Counted from the stretch's first letter, positions 27,072 through 36,743 are shown. The stretch is 64,000 nt of DNA from Hymenobacter nivis (GCF_006439025.1 NZ_RCYZ01000003.1:374127-438126), one strand, 5' to 3'. Program-made: numbers and translations. Notes: generated by a model not told the origin, from the sequence alone.

Positions 27072-27147
27072 TACAATGGGTACGTGCACCAACCAATTAC
27101 ACCAATTGCTTAGGCCGCCGTCCCATTTGATGAAAGTTAACAAGATT

Positions 27148-28356
27148 ATGAAAGACGCATTTATCGTTGACGGCATCCGCACGCCGATTGGCAACTTTGG
27201 CGGGGCCCTGGCCACCGTGCGGCCCGACGACCTGGGGGCCCTGGTCATTCAAGAACTGCTGCGCCGCAACCCCACGGCCGACCCGGCCGGCATCGCCGAC
27301 GTGCTGCTGGGCTGCGCCAACCAGGCCGGCGACGACAACCGCAACGTGGCCCGCATGGCCCTGCTGCTGGCCGGCCTGCCCACCGCGGTGCCCGGCGAAA
27401 CTGTGAATCGGCTGTGCGCCAGCGGCCTGTCGGCCAGCGTGGCGGCGGCCCGCGCCATCCAGTGCGGCGACGGCGACCTGTTCGTTGCCGGCGGCGTGGA
27501 GAGCATGACCCGGGGGCCCCTGGTGATTTCCAAGGCCAGCGCCGCCTTCGGGCGCGACGCGCAAATGGCCGACTCCAGCTTCGGCTGGCGCTTTGTGAAC
27601 CCGCGCATGGAGGAGCTGTACGGCACCGACAGCATGGGCGAAACCGCCGAGAACCTGGCCGAGCGCGACGGCATCGGCCGCGACGACCAGGACCGCTTCG
27701 CCCTGGCCTCGCAGCACAAAGCCGCCGCCGCCCAAAGCAGCGGCCGCCTGGCCCAGGAAATCGTGCCCGTGCCCATTGCGCAGCGCAAAGGCGAGCCGGT
27801 GCTGTTTGCGGAGGACGAATTCCTCAAGCCCGGCACCACCGCGGAGGGCCTGGCCAAGCTGCGCCCCGCCTTCCGCAAGAGCGGCGGCACCGTGACGGCC
27901 GGCAACGCCTCGGGCCTGAACGACGGGGCCGCCGCCCTGCTCCTAGCCTCGGAAGACGGCCTGAAGCAGCACGGCCTCACTCCCCGGGCCCGCTTCGTGG
28001 CCATGGGCGTGGCCGGCGTGGAGCCCCGCTACATGGGCATCGGCCCGGTGCCGGCCACCCAAATGGCCCTGAAAAAAGCCGGCCTCACGCTCGACCAAAT
28101 CGACCTGATTGAGCTCAACGAAGCCTTCGCCGCCCAGAGCCTGGCCTGCACCCGGGCCCTGGGCCTGGCCGACAACGACCCGCGCCTGAACCCCAACGGC
28201 GGCGCCATTGCCCTGGGCCACCCCCTGGGCATGAGCGGCGCCCGCCTGCTCCAAACCGCCGCCCTGGAACTGCACCGCCAGCACAAGCGCTACGCCCTGG
28301 TGACGATGTGCATCGGCGTGGGCCAAGGCTACGCCGCCATCATCGAACGGGCGTAG
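27148..28356 (+). CDS. paaJ: 3-oxoadipyl-CoA thiolase PaaJ
   Basis: 402-aa thiolase that splits 3-oxoadipyl-CoA into succinyl-CoA and acetyl-CoA, the last step of the pathway. Catalytic residues are visible: Cys in [11 protein letters not shown] near residue 90, His in [16 protein letters not shown] near 355 and Cys in MCIGVGQG near 388. ATG 27148 ([15 protein letters not shown]) is the family start, and the 24 codons upstream do not look coding. 76 bp separate it from paaI. Confidence 0.94.
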   Translation: MKDAFIVDGIRTPIGNFGGALATVRPDDLGALVIQELLRRNPTADPAGIADVLLGCANQAGDDNRNVARMALLLAGLPTAVPGETVNRLCASGLSASVAAARAIQCGDGDLFVAGGVESMTRGPLVISKASAAFGRDAQMADSSFGWRFVNPRMEELYGTDSMGETAENLAERDGIGRDDQDRFALASQHKAAAAQSSGRLAQEIVPVPIAQRKGEPVLFAEDEFLKPGTTAEGLAKLRPAFRKSGGTVTAGNASGLNDGAAALLLASEDGLKQHGLTPRARFVAMGVAGVEPRYMGIGPVPATQMALKKAGLTLDQIDLIELNEAFAAQSLACTRALGLADNDPRLNPNGGAIALGHPLGMSGARLLQTAALELHRQHKRYALVTMCIGVGQGYAAIIERA

Positions 28357-28361
28357 CGCGC

Positions 28362-28457
28362 TGTAGCGCGGACTTTGTAGTCCGCGGCTTTCGCTTCGTC
28401 CTGCCGATGACCGCTGGGCGACCGTTCAAAAACGCGGACTACAAAGTCCGCGCTACA
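28362..28457. repeat. Long palindrome with perfect 25-bp arms, family A copy 1
   Basis: 28362-28386 (TGTAGCGCGGAC...) pairs perfectly with 28433-28457. The 46-nt loop contains GCTTTCGCTTCGTCCTGCCG and GGGCGACCGTTCAA, both also present in the copy at 35569-35664. It separates paaJ from paaZ. The RNA stem would be very stable and could split the operon's message. Confidence 0.8.
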
Positions 28458-28475
28458 TTCTAATCTTCCTTTCCC

Positions 28476-30542
28476 ATGCCCACCCAACTGCTCGAAAACT
28501 ATACCCTTGGCCGCTGGCTGCCCGGCGGGGGGCCCCAGCAAGAACTGCTCGACGCCAGCACCGGCGAAACCATTGCCCTGGCCAACACCGAAGGCGTGGA
28601 CTACGAAGAAGTGCTGGCCTACGGGCGGCGCGTGGGCAATCCCGCGCTGCGAAAAATGACCTTCCACGAGCGGGGGCGGATGCTGAAGGCGCTGGCCTTC
28701 CACTTGCAGGAGAAAAAGGAGGTATTTTACGAGCTGAGCTACCGCTCGGGCGCCACCCGGGCCGACTCGTGGATTGACATTGAGGGCGGCATCGGCAACC
28801 TGTTTGCCAACGCTTCGCTGCGGCGCAAATTCCCCGACAAGCCGTTTTACGTGGAGGGCGAGCCGGTGGGCCTGAGCAAGGGCGGCACCTTCGTGGCCCA
28901 ACACCTGCTGGTGCCCAAGGAGGGCGTGGCCGTGCACATCAACGCCTACAACTTCCCCATTTGGGGCATGCTGGAGAAGATTGCCGTGAACCTGCTGGCC
29001 GGCATGCCCGCCGTGGTGAAGCCCGCCGTGCCTACGGCCTACCTCACCGAGGCCGTGGTGCGCGAAATCATTGCCTCGGGCATCTTGCCCGCCGGGGCCC
29101 TGCAGCTGGTATCGGGCTCGGGCCAGGGCATCCTCGACCACCTCACCTACCAAGACGTGGTGACCTTCACCGGTTCGGCCACCACCGGCCGGCTGCTGCG
29201 CGCCCACCCGCGCATCATTGCGGAGGCCGTGCCCTTTACCATGGAGGCCGATTCGCTGAACGCCGCCGTGCTGGGGCCCGACGCCCGGCCGGGCACGCCC
29301 GAATTCGACCTGTTTGTGAAGGAAGTGCGCAAGGAAATGACGGCCAAGTGCGGGCAGAAGTGCACCGCCATCCGCCGCGCCATCGTGCCCGCCGAATTGC
29401 TGGAGGACGTGCAAATTGCCCTCGGCAAGGCTCTGGCCCAGACCACCATCGGCCACCCGCGGGCCGAGGGCGTGCGCATGGGGGCCCTGGCCGGCCGGGC
29501 GCAGGCCGCGCAGTTCCGCGCCCGGGTGCAGGAGCTGGCCCGCCACACGCCCATCGTGTACGGCGACCTGGACGCCGTGGACATTCGGGGCCAGGAGCTG
29601 GGGGCCCACGCCGGCCGGGGCGCCTTTGCCTCGCCCATCGTGCTGCGCAACGACGAACCGTTCCGCCACCTCGACTCGCACGAAATTGAGGCCTTCGGGC
29701 CAGTGGTGACGCTGATGCCCTACCACGACCTGGGCGAGGCCGTGCAGCTCGCCAACCTCGGCAAAGGCTCGCTGGTGTGCTCGCTGGCCACGGCCGATGC
29801 CGGCGTGGCCACGGAGTTTGTGCTGGGCGCGGCCACCCACCACGGCCGCATTTTGGTGCTGAACGCGGAGATGGCCAAAGAGAGCACCGGCCACGGCTCG
29901 CCGCTGCCGCAGCTCATCCACGGGGGCCCCGGGCGGGCGGGCGGCGGCCAGGAAATGGGCGGCATCCGCGGCGTGGAGCACTTCATGCAGCGCGTGGCCC
30001 TGCAGGGGTCGCCGAGCATGATTACGGCTATTACGCAGGTGTACCAAACTGGCGCTAAGCAGATTGAGCGCGACAAACACCCTTTCCAGCACTACTTTGA
30101 GGAGCTGGAAATTGGGCAGACCTACACCACCCACCGCCACACCGTGACGGAGGCTGACATCACGAACTTCGCCCAGGTGTCGGGCGACAACTTCTACGCC
30201 CACGTGGACGCTACCTCGCTGGAAGGCACGCTGTTTACGGGGCGCGTGGCCCACGGCTACTACGTGCTCAGCAAGGCCGCCGGCATGTTCGTGGACCCGC
30301 GCAAGGGCCCCGTGCTGCTCAACTACGGCCTCGACGAGTGCCGCTTCACCAAGCCCGTGTACCCAGGCACTACCATCGGCGTGCAACTGACGGTGAAAGA
30401 GAAGATTGGGCAAGAAAAACGCGACAGTACCGACGTGGCCAAGGGCATTGTGCGCTGGCTGGTGACGGTGACCGACGAAACCGGCGATACGGTGGCCGTG
30501 GCCACGATTTTGACGATGGTGAAGAAGCGCGACCAGGGCTAA
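28476..30542 (+). CDS. paaZ: Bifunctional ring-opening hydrolase / semialdehyde dehydrogenase PaaZ
   Basis: 688-aa fusion enzyme that hydrolyses the oxepin-CoA ring and oxidises the resulting aldehyde with NADP+. The N-terminal aldehyde dehydrogenase domain (about 1-520) carries VTFTGSATTG near 230 and the nucleophile Cys in KCGQKCTAIRRA near 293. The C-terminal MaoC-type (R)-hydratase domain (about 540-688) has FAQVSGDNFYAHVD with the catalytic Asp/His, and RVAHGYYVLS. The domain order and length match Escherichia coli PaaZ. Confidence 0.96.
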   Translation: MPTQLLENYTLGRWLPGGGPQQELLDASTGETIALANTEGVDYEEVLAYGRRVGNPALRKMTFHERGRMLKALAFHLQEKKEVFYELSYRSGATRADSWIDIEGGIGNLFANASLRRKFPDKPFYVEGEPVGLSKGGTFVAQHLLVPKEGVAVHINAYNFPIWGMLEKIAVNLLAGMPAVVKPAVPTAYLTEAVVREIIASGILPAGALQLVSGSGQGILDHLTYQDVVTFTGSATTGRLLRAHPRIIAEAVPFTMEADSLNAAVLGPDARPGTPEFDLFVKEVRKEMTAKCGQKCTAIRRAIVPAELLEDVQIALGKALAQTTIGHPRAEGVRMGALAGRAQAAQFRARVQELARHTPIVYGDLDAVDIRGQELGAHAGRGAFASPIVLRNDEPFRHLDSHEIEAFGPVVTLMPYHDLGEAVQLANLGKGSLVCSLATADAGVATEFVLGAATHHGRILVLNAEMAKESTGHGSPLPQLIHGGPGRAGGGQEMGGIRGVEHFMQRVALQGSPSMITAITQVYQTGAKQIERDKHPFQHYFEELEIGQTYTTHRHTVTEADITNFAQVSGDNFYAHVDATSLEGTLFTGRVAHGYYVLSKAAGMFVDPRKGPVLLNYGLDECRFTKPVYPGTTIGVQLTVKEKIGQEKRDSTDVAKGIVRWLVTVTDETGDTVAVATILTMVKKRDQG

Positions 30543-30714
30543 GCCGCGGCCGGCGGGGGCCCGCCCGTTGGGGCCCACGCCGGCCCCCGGCGCAGGGGCG
30601 GCGCGTATGTTCTGCAATACCCCTATATTCAGGCCGCCTTACTATCAACCCGCTGGCTTCCACCAGCGGGGCCCGCTCCTTGCGCCAACGGCTGCTACTC
30701 TACCCTACCCAGCC

Positions 30715-33700
30715 ATGCCCATTACCCCGCCCCTCCCCGCTTCCCCCGTTGCCGGCGGCCCCCCCCCGGCTCCCGAACGGGACCGCGCCGAGCGCGCCGA
30801 AGCCGCGCTGGCCCAGGCCCAGGCCCGCATCGCCGCCCTCGAAGACCAGCTGGCGGCCAGCGCCGGCACCGCCCAGCGCCACTACGCCCAGCTCAATGCC
30901 CTGGTGCAGGCCCTGCAGGTGGGCCTGGTGCTGGTCGACCCCGAGGGCCAGATTCAGTTCGTCAACCAGTTCTTCTGGGAGCTGTTTGGCCTGGCCCCGG
31001 TGGCCAACCCGGCGGCCGGGGCCCCTCCCCTGGTGCCGGCCGATGTGCAAATCAACCAAGTCTTCGCTGATCCGGCCGCGTTTAAAATGCGCGTGCGGGA
31101 CCTGAACGCGGCCGGGGGCACGGCGCTGCGCGAAGTATTTGCGCTGGCCGACGGCCGGGTGGTGGAATTGGATTACCTGGTGCTGGACCAGGGCCGGGGC
31201 GGGCGGCTCATTTGCTACCGCGACGTGACCGAACGCCACCAGCGCGACGCGCAGCTGGCCGGGCAGCGGGCCTTCTACGAGCACGTGCTGGAGCAAATTC
31301 CCACCGCGGTGGCCGTGTTCGACGACGCCCACCGCTACCTGTACGTGAACCCCGCCTTGGAGCCCGACCCCGCCCGGCGTGCCCAGATGCTGGGCCAAAC
31401 CAGCGCGGCCGCCTGCCCCAGCCGCTGGCGCACGCCGGGCACGGAGGCCCACCGCGCCGCCGCTTTTGCCGAGGCCGTGCGCACGCAGCGCCCCGTGGCC
31501 TGGAACGAAACGCACACCGGCGACACAGAGCCCCGGCACTTCCAGATCCGCTACCAGCCCGCACCGGGCCCCGCCGGCGCGCAGTGGGTCATCAGCACGG
31601 GCACCGACATTACCGAACGCAAGCGGGCCGAAGAGCGCCTGGCCAACCAGCAAGAATTTTACGAATCGGTGCTGAACCTGCTGCCGGTGGACGTGGCCGT
31701 GTTCGACCCCGACCACCGCTTCCTGTTCGTCAACCCCTCCGGCCTTACCGACCCCGCGGAGCGCGAGCGGGCCATCGGCCTTACCAACGTGGAATTCTTG
31801 GCCAAACGCCCGCAGGCGCCCCCCGGGCTAGCCGCGCAGCGCGAACGCTGCTTTGCCGAGGCCGTGGCCACGCGGCAAGACGTGTCGTGGGAAGAAGTGC
31901 GCCCCACCCCCCAGGGGCCCCAGTTGATCCTGCGGTCGTTTCGGCCCATTTTTACCGCCGACGGCAACCTCCGCTGGATGGTGGGCACCGGCCTCGACCT
32001 CACGGCGCGGTACGCCGCCGAGGAGCGCCAGCTCCAGGCCCAGGCGCGGCTCCAGCAGCAGCAGGATTTCATGCGCCAGGTGGTGGACGCCCTGCCGGAC
32101 GCGCTCTACATGATGGGCCCCGACGGACGCCCGGCCTTCGCCAACGGGACCTTCCGGACGTCGATGGAGCGCAGTGCCCACGCCCAGCCCGGTGCCGAAA
32201 AGAACACCGTGGTGCAGGACGAGCTGCGGCAGATTGGGGCCTTTAACGACTTGGTGCTGCGCACCCAGCAGGCCCAGACGCGGGAATTGCCCTTTACCCT
32301 GGCCACTGGCGAAACGCGGTACTACTCCGTGTACAAGCAGCCCATGCAGCAGCCCGACGGGGCCCCGGGCGTCCTCACGGTGAGCAGCGACGTGACGGCC
32401 ATGAAGCAGGCCCGGCAGGCCCTGGAGCGGCGCGAAAAGCAATACCACGACCTGGTGTACTACTCCCAGGCCCTCATTTGCACCCACGACGCCGAAGGCC
32501 GGCTGCTATCGGTGAACCCCGCCATTGAGCAGCTGATGGGCCTGTCCGCCGCTGCCTTGGTGGGCCACTACCTGCACGAAGCCATGCCGCCGGAATACCA
32601 CGCCGCGCTGGAAGAATACCTTAAAAATCCGGCCCCGCTGGCAGTCGGGCCGCAGTCGGTGCTGATCCTCACGGCTACCGGCGAGAAGCGCTACCTAAAC
32701 TACTATTCGCACCGCGTGGCCGAGCCCGGCCAGCCGCCCTACGTGGTGGCCTCGGGCTACGACGTGACGGCGGGCGTGCGGGCGCAGCGGGCCCTGCAAC
32801 AAGCCAAGCAGGAAGCCGAGGAAAACGCCAGCGCCAAGGAGGCCTTCCTGGCGCACATGAGCCACGAAATTCGCACGCCCCTGAACGGGGTGCTGGGCAT
32901 GGCCGCCCTACTCCAGAAAACGCCCCTCACCGATTCGCAAGCCGAGTACCTGCACACCATGCAGCACGCCGGCCGCCACCTGCTGGCCCTGCTCAACGAC
33001 GTGCTGGACATGGCCAAAATCACGGCCCAGCAGCTCGAGCTCGACCACGCGCCCTTCGACCTGGCCGTGGCCCTGCAAGGAGCCAGCCAAACGGTGGCCT
33101 CCCTGGCCGAAGCCAAGGGCTTGCAGCTGACGGTAACCCTGTGGCCCTCCAGCCTGTCGCCGCGTGTGCTGGGCGATGCCTACCGCCTGCACCAGGTGCT
33201 GCTCAACCTGCTCAGCAACGCCATCAAGTTTACCGAGCGGGGGCGCGTGCGGCTGGGGGCCGACGTGCTGCGCGACGCCCCCGGGGCCCTCACCGTGCGC
33301 TTTTGGGTGGAGGATACGGGCATCGGCATCCCGCCCGCCCAGCAGGCCCACATCTTCGAGGCCTTCGCCCAGGCCGGCACCGAAACCAGCCCCCGCTTCG
33401 GCGGCACGGGGCTGGGGCTGGCCATCAGCCAGCAGCTGGTGGCCCAGATGGGCGGCGTGCTGCGCCTGACCAGCACGCCCGGCCACGGCACCACCTTCGC
33501 GTTTCAGCTCACGCTGCCCCGCCCCACCCCCGCCGCCGCCCCCGCCGCCCCCGCCCCGCCCCCGGCCTACGACGAGCTGCAGGGCCGCCGCATCCTGCTG
33601 GCCGAAGACAACCCCGTCAACCAGTTCATTGCCGTGGTGGTGCTGGAGCGCTGGGGCGTGCAGGTGCAGGCCGTGGCCAACGGCACCGATGCGCTCGACT

Positions 33701-33963
33701 ACCTGCGCACTCAGCCCTTCGACGCGGCCCTGCTCGACATCCGCATGCCGGGCCTGAGCGGGGTGGCCGTAACGGCGGCCATCCGCCAGCACGCCGACCC
33801 GGTGCGCGCCACCGTGCCCATCATCGCCCTCACCGCCAACGCCTTCGACACCGACCGCGCCGGCTACCTGGCCGCCGGCATGGACGCCTGCCTCACCAAG
33901 CCCTACGAGGAAGCCGCCCTCTACCAGCTGCTGGTGCAGCTACTGGCCCGCGCCGAGGAGTAA
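30715..33963 (+). CDS. Multi-PAS hybrid sensor histidine kinase/response regulator
   Basis: 1082-aa kinase without membrane segments, so probably cytoplasmic. A coiled coil (about 15-55) leads into five PAS-like modules (roughly 57-690), several with NP, DVT and R-Y landmarks (SSDVTAMKQ, GYDVTAGVR). HisKA has the phospho-acceptor His717 in SHEIRTPLNG, the HATPase has NAIKFTERG, DTGIGIP and GGTGLGLAIS, and the C-terminal receiver (about 958-1075) has Asp1008 in LLDIRMPG and Lys in LTKPYEE. ATG 30715 is chosen; the upstream extension is low-complexity. No separate regulator is adjacent, so phosphate may go to an unlinked Hpt protein. The signal is unknown. Confidence 0.92.
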   Translation: MPITPPLPASPVAGGPPPAPERDRAERAEAALAQAQARIAALEDQLAASAGTAQRHYAQLNALVQALQVGLVLVDPEGQIQFVNQFFWELFGLAPVANPAAGAPPLVPADVQINQVFADPAAFKMRVRDLNAAGGTALREVFALADGRVVELDYLVLDQGRGGRLICYRDVTERHQRDAQLAGQRAFYEHVLEQIPTAVAVFDDAHRYLYVNPALEPDPARRAQMLGQTSAAACPSRWRTPGTEAHRAAAFAEAVRTQRPVAWNETHTGDTEPRHFQIRYQPAPGPAGAQWVISTGTDITERKRAEERLANQQEFYESVLNLLPVDVAVFDPDHRFLFVNPSGLTDPAERERAIGLTNVEFLAKRPQAPPGLAAQRERCFAEAVATRQDVSWEEVRPTPQGPQLILRSFRPIFTADGNLRWMVGTGLDLTARYAAEERQLQAQARLQQQQDFMRQVVDALPDALYMMGPDGRPAFANGTFRTSMERSAHAQPGAEKNTVVQDELRQIGAFNDLVLRTQQAQTRELPFTLATGETRYYSVYKQPMQQPDGAPGVLTVSSDVTAMKQARQALERREKQYHDLVYYSQALICTHDAEGRLLSVNPAIEQLMGLSAAALVGHYLHEAMPPEYHAALEEYLKNPAPLAVGPQSVLILTATGEKRYLNYYSHRVAEPGQPPYVVASGYDVTAGVRAQRALQQAKQEAEENASAKEAFLAHMSHEIRTPLNGVLGMAALLQKTPLTDSQAEYLHTMQHAGRHLLALLNDVLDMAKITAQQLELDHAPFDLAVALQGASQTVASLAEAKGLQLTVTLWPSSLSPRVLGDAYRLHQVLLNLLSNAIKFTERGRVRLGADVLRDAPGALTVRFWVEDTGIGIPPAQQAHIFEAFAQAGTETSPRFGGTGLGLAISQQLVAQMGGVLRLTSTPGHGTTFAFQLTLPRPTPAAAPAAPAPPPAYDELQGRRILLAEDNPVNQFIAVVVLERWGVQVQAVANGTDALDYLRTQPFDAALLDIRMPGLSGVAVTAAIRQHADPVRATVPIIALTANAFDTDRAGYLAAGMDACLTKPYEEAALYQLLVQLLARAEE

Positions 33964-34096
33964 GGTGGGCGGCGTGCGTTCTACGTCCCCCCAGGCCGTT
34001 ATGTGCAATGACGGCTAACAACGAGCAGCTGGCAGCGAGCAACCGGCAACACCCGGCAACGAGCAACTACTAACGGAGCCGCAGGGGCCCCGGGGT

Positions 34097-34104
34097 TACC
34101 TTTG
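34097..34104 (+). promoter_or_regulatory. -7 element TACCTTTG of the MATE gene
   Basis: An exact TAnnTTTG match. The start of transcription is predicted about 5-7 nt downstream, so the mRNA would begin at the hairpin described for 34111-34153. Confidence 0.5.
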
Positions 34105-34110
34105 CGGCGG

Positions 34111-34153
34111 GAGCGGCGCGCGTGGCGCCGCTCCTTTTGCGCCGCTCGTTTTG
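34111..34153 (+). promoter_or_regulatory. MATE leader with two alternative hairpins
   Basis: GAGCGGCGC (34111-34119) can pair perfectly with GCGCCGCTC at 34125-34133 or with an identical copy at 34139-34147. The two copies arise from a 14-bp tandem repeat (GCGCCGCTCsTTTTG), and the second copy contains the TTG start codon of the MATE gene at 34151. The first pairing followed by TTTT resembles a weak terminator. A regulatory switch is inferred, not shown. Confidence 0.45.
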
Positions 34154-35545
34154 AAAGAACACCTCCGCCCCACCCTGCTGCTTGCTTACCCCGTCGTGCT
34201 CTCGCAGCTCGGCCACATGCTGGTGAGCGTGTGCGACTCGGTGATGGTGGGCAACCAGCCCGGGGCCCTGGGCACGGCCTCACTGGCCGCCATCAGCGTG
34301 GGTGTGAGCACCACCAACGTGCTGCTCATCCTGGGCATTGGCCTGAGCATGGGGGCCGTGCCGCTGGTGGCCGCCGCCGCCGGCCGCCGCGACGAGCCCG
34401 CCCTGCGCCGCCTGCTGGTGAGCAGCGTGTGGCTGTGCACGCTGGCGGGCCTGGCGCTGGCTGGCCTCAGCGAGCTGCTGCCCCGCGTGATGCCCCACCT
34501 GGGGCAGGCGCCGGCGGTGGTGGCCATGGCCGCGCCCTGGGTGCGGGTGGTGGGCTGGTCGCTGCTGCCGCTGATGGTGTTCCAGGGCTTCCGCGAGTTT
34601 GCCGAGGGGCTGGGCCTCACGCGGCAGGCCATGTGGCTGTCCATCGGGGCCAACGTGGTGAACGCGCTGCTCTGCTACGCCCTCATTTTTGGGCACTGGG
34701 GGGCCCCGAAAATGGGCCTCATCGGCTCGGCCTGGGCCACGCTCGTTTCGCGCGTGCTGATGGCGTCGCTCATGGCCGGCTACGTGCTGCGCGCCGGGGC
34801 CCTGCGCCCCTACCGCGCCACCGCCGCCGAGTGGCTGCGGCCCCACGCGGCGGCCCTGCGCCGCCTGGTGGCGCTGGGGGCCCCCATTGGCAGCCAAATG
34901 ATGTTCGAGATGGGCGCCTTCGCCTTCTCGGCCCTGATGATTGGCTGGCTGGGCGCCGTGCCGCAGGCTTCCCACCAAATTGCCATCAACGTGGCGGGCG
35001 TGACCTACATGGCGGCCAGCGGCATTGCGGCGGCGGCCACCATTCGGGTGGGCAACCTGCGCGGGGCCGGCGACGCGGCCGGGGCCCGGCAGGCGGGCTT
35101 TGCGGCCTACTGGCTGGCGTTTGGCTTCATGAGCAGCATGGGCGTGGTGCTGATCCTGGCCCGCCACTTGGTGCCGCCGCTCTACAACCACGACCCCGCC
35201 GTGCTGGCCCAGGCCAGCACGCTGCTGCTCATCGCGGCCGGCTTCCAGGTGTCCGACGGCTTGCAGGTGGTGGGCCTGGGGGCCCTGCGCGGGCTGGAAG
35301 ACGTGAAGGTGCCCTCGCTGGTGGCCCTGCTGGCCTACTGGGCGGTGGCGCTGCCGCTGGGCTACTACTTGGGCTTCCACCTGCACCTGGGGGCCCCGGG
35401 CGTGTGGGCGGCGCTGCTGCTGGGCCTCACCATCGTGGCCGGGGTACTGCTGCTACGCTTCCGCCGCGAAACTGCCCCCGGGGCCCTCCTGCCCGCCGGC
35501 CCCACCCCGCTGCCCCTGCCCGAGGCGGAGCTGCTGAAAGCGTAG
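34151..35545 (+). CDS. MATE family efflux transporter
   Basis: 464-aa inner-membrane multidrug/Na+ (or H+) antiporter with twelve hydrophobic helices in two similar halves. The N-terminal half has YPVVLSQLGHMLVSVCDSVM and the second half has ALGAPIGSQMMFEMGAFAFS near 240, both typical of the NorM/DinF-like group. TTG 34151 is the only start codon that keeps the first helix. The C-terminal tail is Pro/Leu-rich. The leader can form two alternative hairpins. Confidence 0.9.
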   Translation: MKEHLRPTLLLAYPVVLSQLGHMLVSVCDSVMVGNQPGALGTASLAAISVGVSTTNVLLILGIGLSMGAVPLVAAAAGRRDEPALRRLLVSSVWLCTLAGLALAGLSELLPRVMPHLGQAPAVVAMAAPWVRVVGWSLLPLMVFQGFREFAEGLGLTRQAMWLSIGANVVNALLCYALIFGHWGAPKMGLIGSAWATLVSRVLMASLMAGYVLRAGALRPYRATAAEWLRPHAAALRRLVALGAPIGSQMMFEMGAFAFSALMIGWLGAVPQASHQIAINVAGVTYMAASGIAAAATIRVGNLRGAGDAAGARQAGFAAYWLAFGFMSSMGVVLILARHLVPPLYNHDPAVLAQASTLLLIAAGFQVSDGLQVVGLGALRGLEDVKVPSLVALLAYWAVALPLGYYLGFHLHLGAPGVWAALLLGLTIVAGVLLLRFRRETAPGALLPAGPTPLPLPEAELLKA

Positions 35546-35568
35546 CCGCCGCCCGGTCCGTAGCGCAC

Positions 35569-35664
35569 TGTAGCGCAGACTTTGCAGTCCGCGGCTTTCG
35601 CTTCGTCCTGCCGGTAATCGTTGGGCGACCGTTCAACCCCGCCGACTACAAAGTCCGCGCTACA
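35569..35664. repeat. Long palindrome, family A copy 2
   Basis: 35569-35593 pairs with 35641-35664 imperfectly. The loop shares GCTTTCGCTTCGTCCTGCCG and GGGCGACCGTTCAA with the copy at 28362-28457, so the two copies descend from one element and not just from similar stems. Confidence 0.75.
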
Positions 35665-35739
35665 GTTCGCGCTACGATGTGCTACGGGCCAGGCGGCGCA
35701 CTTTTCGGGCCCGGTTGTTGTTTTGGCGGCCTTCCATTT

Positions 35740-36318
35740 ATGGCTTATTCCGCTATGCGCACTACTGTTTTAGGATTTGCTTTGTTGCTGATGGGGCCCC
35801 TGGCGGCCCGCGCCCAGGCCCCCGCCAAGCCCGCCGCGGCCAAGCTGGCGGGCATTGCCTGGTCGGCCAGCCGGCCCCTCACGTGGGCCGATTTCCAGGG
35901 CCGGCCGAAGTTTGGCGAGCCCGAGGCGGCCCTCACCTCGGCCGATTTGCTGTCGGGCGCCAAGTGCACCGACTTTGTGTTTTCGGCCACCGTCACGCCT
36001 ACCTTCGACCCCAGCACCTCGTGGGTGCGCGACGCCAAATCATCGTCACCCGCGCTGCTGCGCCACGAGCAGCTGCACTTCGACCTGACGGAGGTGTACG
36101 CCCGCCGGCTGCGCCAAAAGCTCAAAACCGCCAACCTCGACTGCCAGAAGCTGCAGCCCGCCTTCAGCCGCCTCACCCAAGTGGTGTACGACCAGTGGAG
36201 CGACGAGGAAAACCGCTACGACATCGACACCAACCACGGCCTCAACGCCGCCAAGCAAGCCGTGTGGGAAAAGAAAGTGCAGCAGCAATTGGCCGAACTG
36301 GCCGCATTTGCTTCGTAG
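35740..36318 (+). CDS. DUF922 domain-containing secreted putative zinc protease
   Basis: 192-aa exported protein. A signal peptide (about residues 1-30, RTTVLGFALLLMGPLAARAQ) precedes a DUF922 domain that contains an HExxH motif (RHEQLHFDLTE near residue 109), the signature of zincin metalloproteases. PLTWADFQGRP near 50 is also conserved in the family. ATG 35755 is an alternative start. The long open frame upstream of 35740 overlaps the MATE gene and is spurious. No proven substrate is known. Confidence 0.85.
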   Translation: MAYSAMRTTVLGFALLLMGPLAARAQAPAKPAAAKLAGIAWSASRPLTWADFQGRPKFGEPEAALTSADLLSGAKCTDFVFSATVTPTFDPSTSWVRDAKSSSPALLRHEQLHFDLTEVYARRLRQKLKTANLDCQKLQPAFSRLTQVVYDQWSDEENRYDIDTNHGLNAAKQAVWEKKVQQQLAELAAFAS

Positions 36319-36394
36319 TTATCGGCTCCTAGTGGGGCCCCAAGGAATAGGGCCTCGCTAATTGACTGACAGACTGCACCCAACAGCCAAGACG

Positions 36395-36736
36395 CTACAC
36401 CAAGCGGCTGCCGTTGGGCACGGGGCCGGCCACGGCGGCCAGCACAATGTGGCCGTCGGCGTCGGCGAAGCCCGTGACGAGGACTTCGGACATGAACTTG
36501 CCGATTTGCTTGGGCGGAAAATTGACCACGGCCAGCACCTGGCGGCCCACCAGGGCGGCGGGGGTGTAGTGGTGCGTGATTTGGGCGCTGGAATTTTTCA
36601 GGCCGATTTCGGGGCCGAAGTCGATGCGCAACTGGTAGGCCGGGCGGCGGGCTTCGGGGAAGGCGCGGGCCTCCACCACGGTGCCCACGCGCAAATCGAC
36701 GCGGGCAAATTCCTCCCAGGTGAGCGCGGCGGGCAC
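36395..36736 (-). CDS. csaA: CsaA-type tRNA-binding protein/chaperone
   Basis: 113-aa EMAP-II/OB-fold protein, normal length for CsaA. It starts with [22 protein letters not shown], has [15 protein letters not shown] in the middle and ends with PNGSRLV, all signatures of the tRBD-like CsaA family. CsaA homodimers bind tRNA and, in Bacillus, act as a Sec-linked chaperone. It follows the DUF4296 gene on the same strand after 7 bp, so the two are probably one transcript. Confidence 0.93.
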   Translation of the reverse strand: MPAALTWEEFARVDLRVGTVVEARAFPEARRPAYQLRIDFGPEIGLKNSSAQITHHYTPAALVGRQVLAVVNFPPKQIGKFMSEVLVTGFADADGHIVLAAVAGPVPNGSRLV

Positions 36737-36743
36737 GGCCGGG

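Noticed and set aside
34102..36318. 738-aa open frame spanning the MATE gene and DUF922
   Set aside because: The first 500 residues lie in the wrong frame of the MATE gene and are Gly/Arg/Ala-rich with no fold; only the DUF922 part from 35740 is real.
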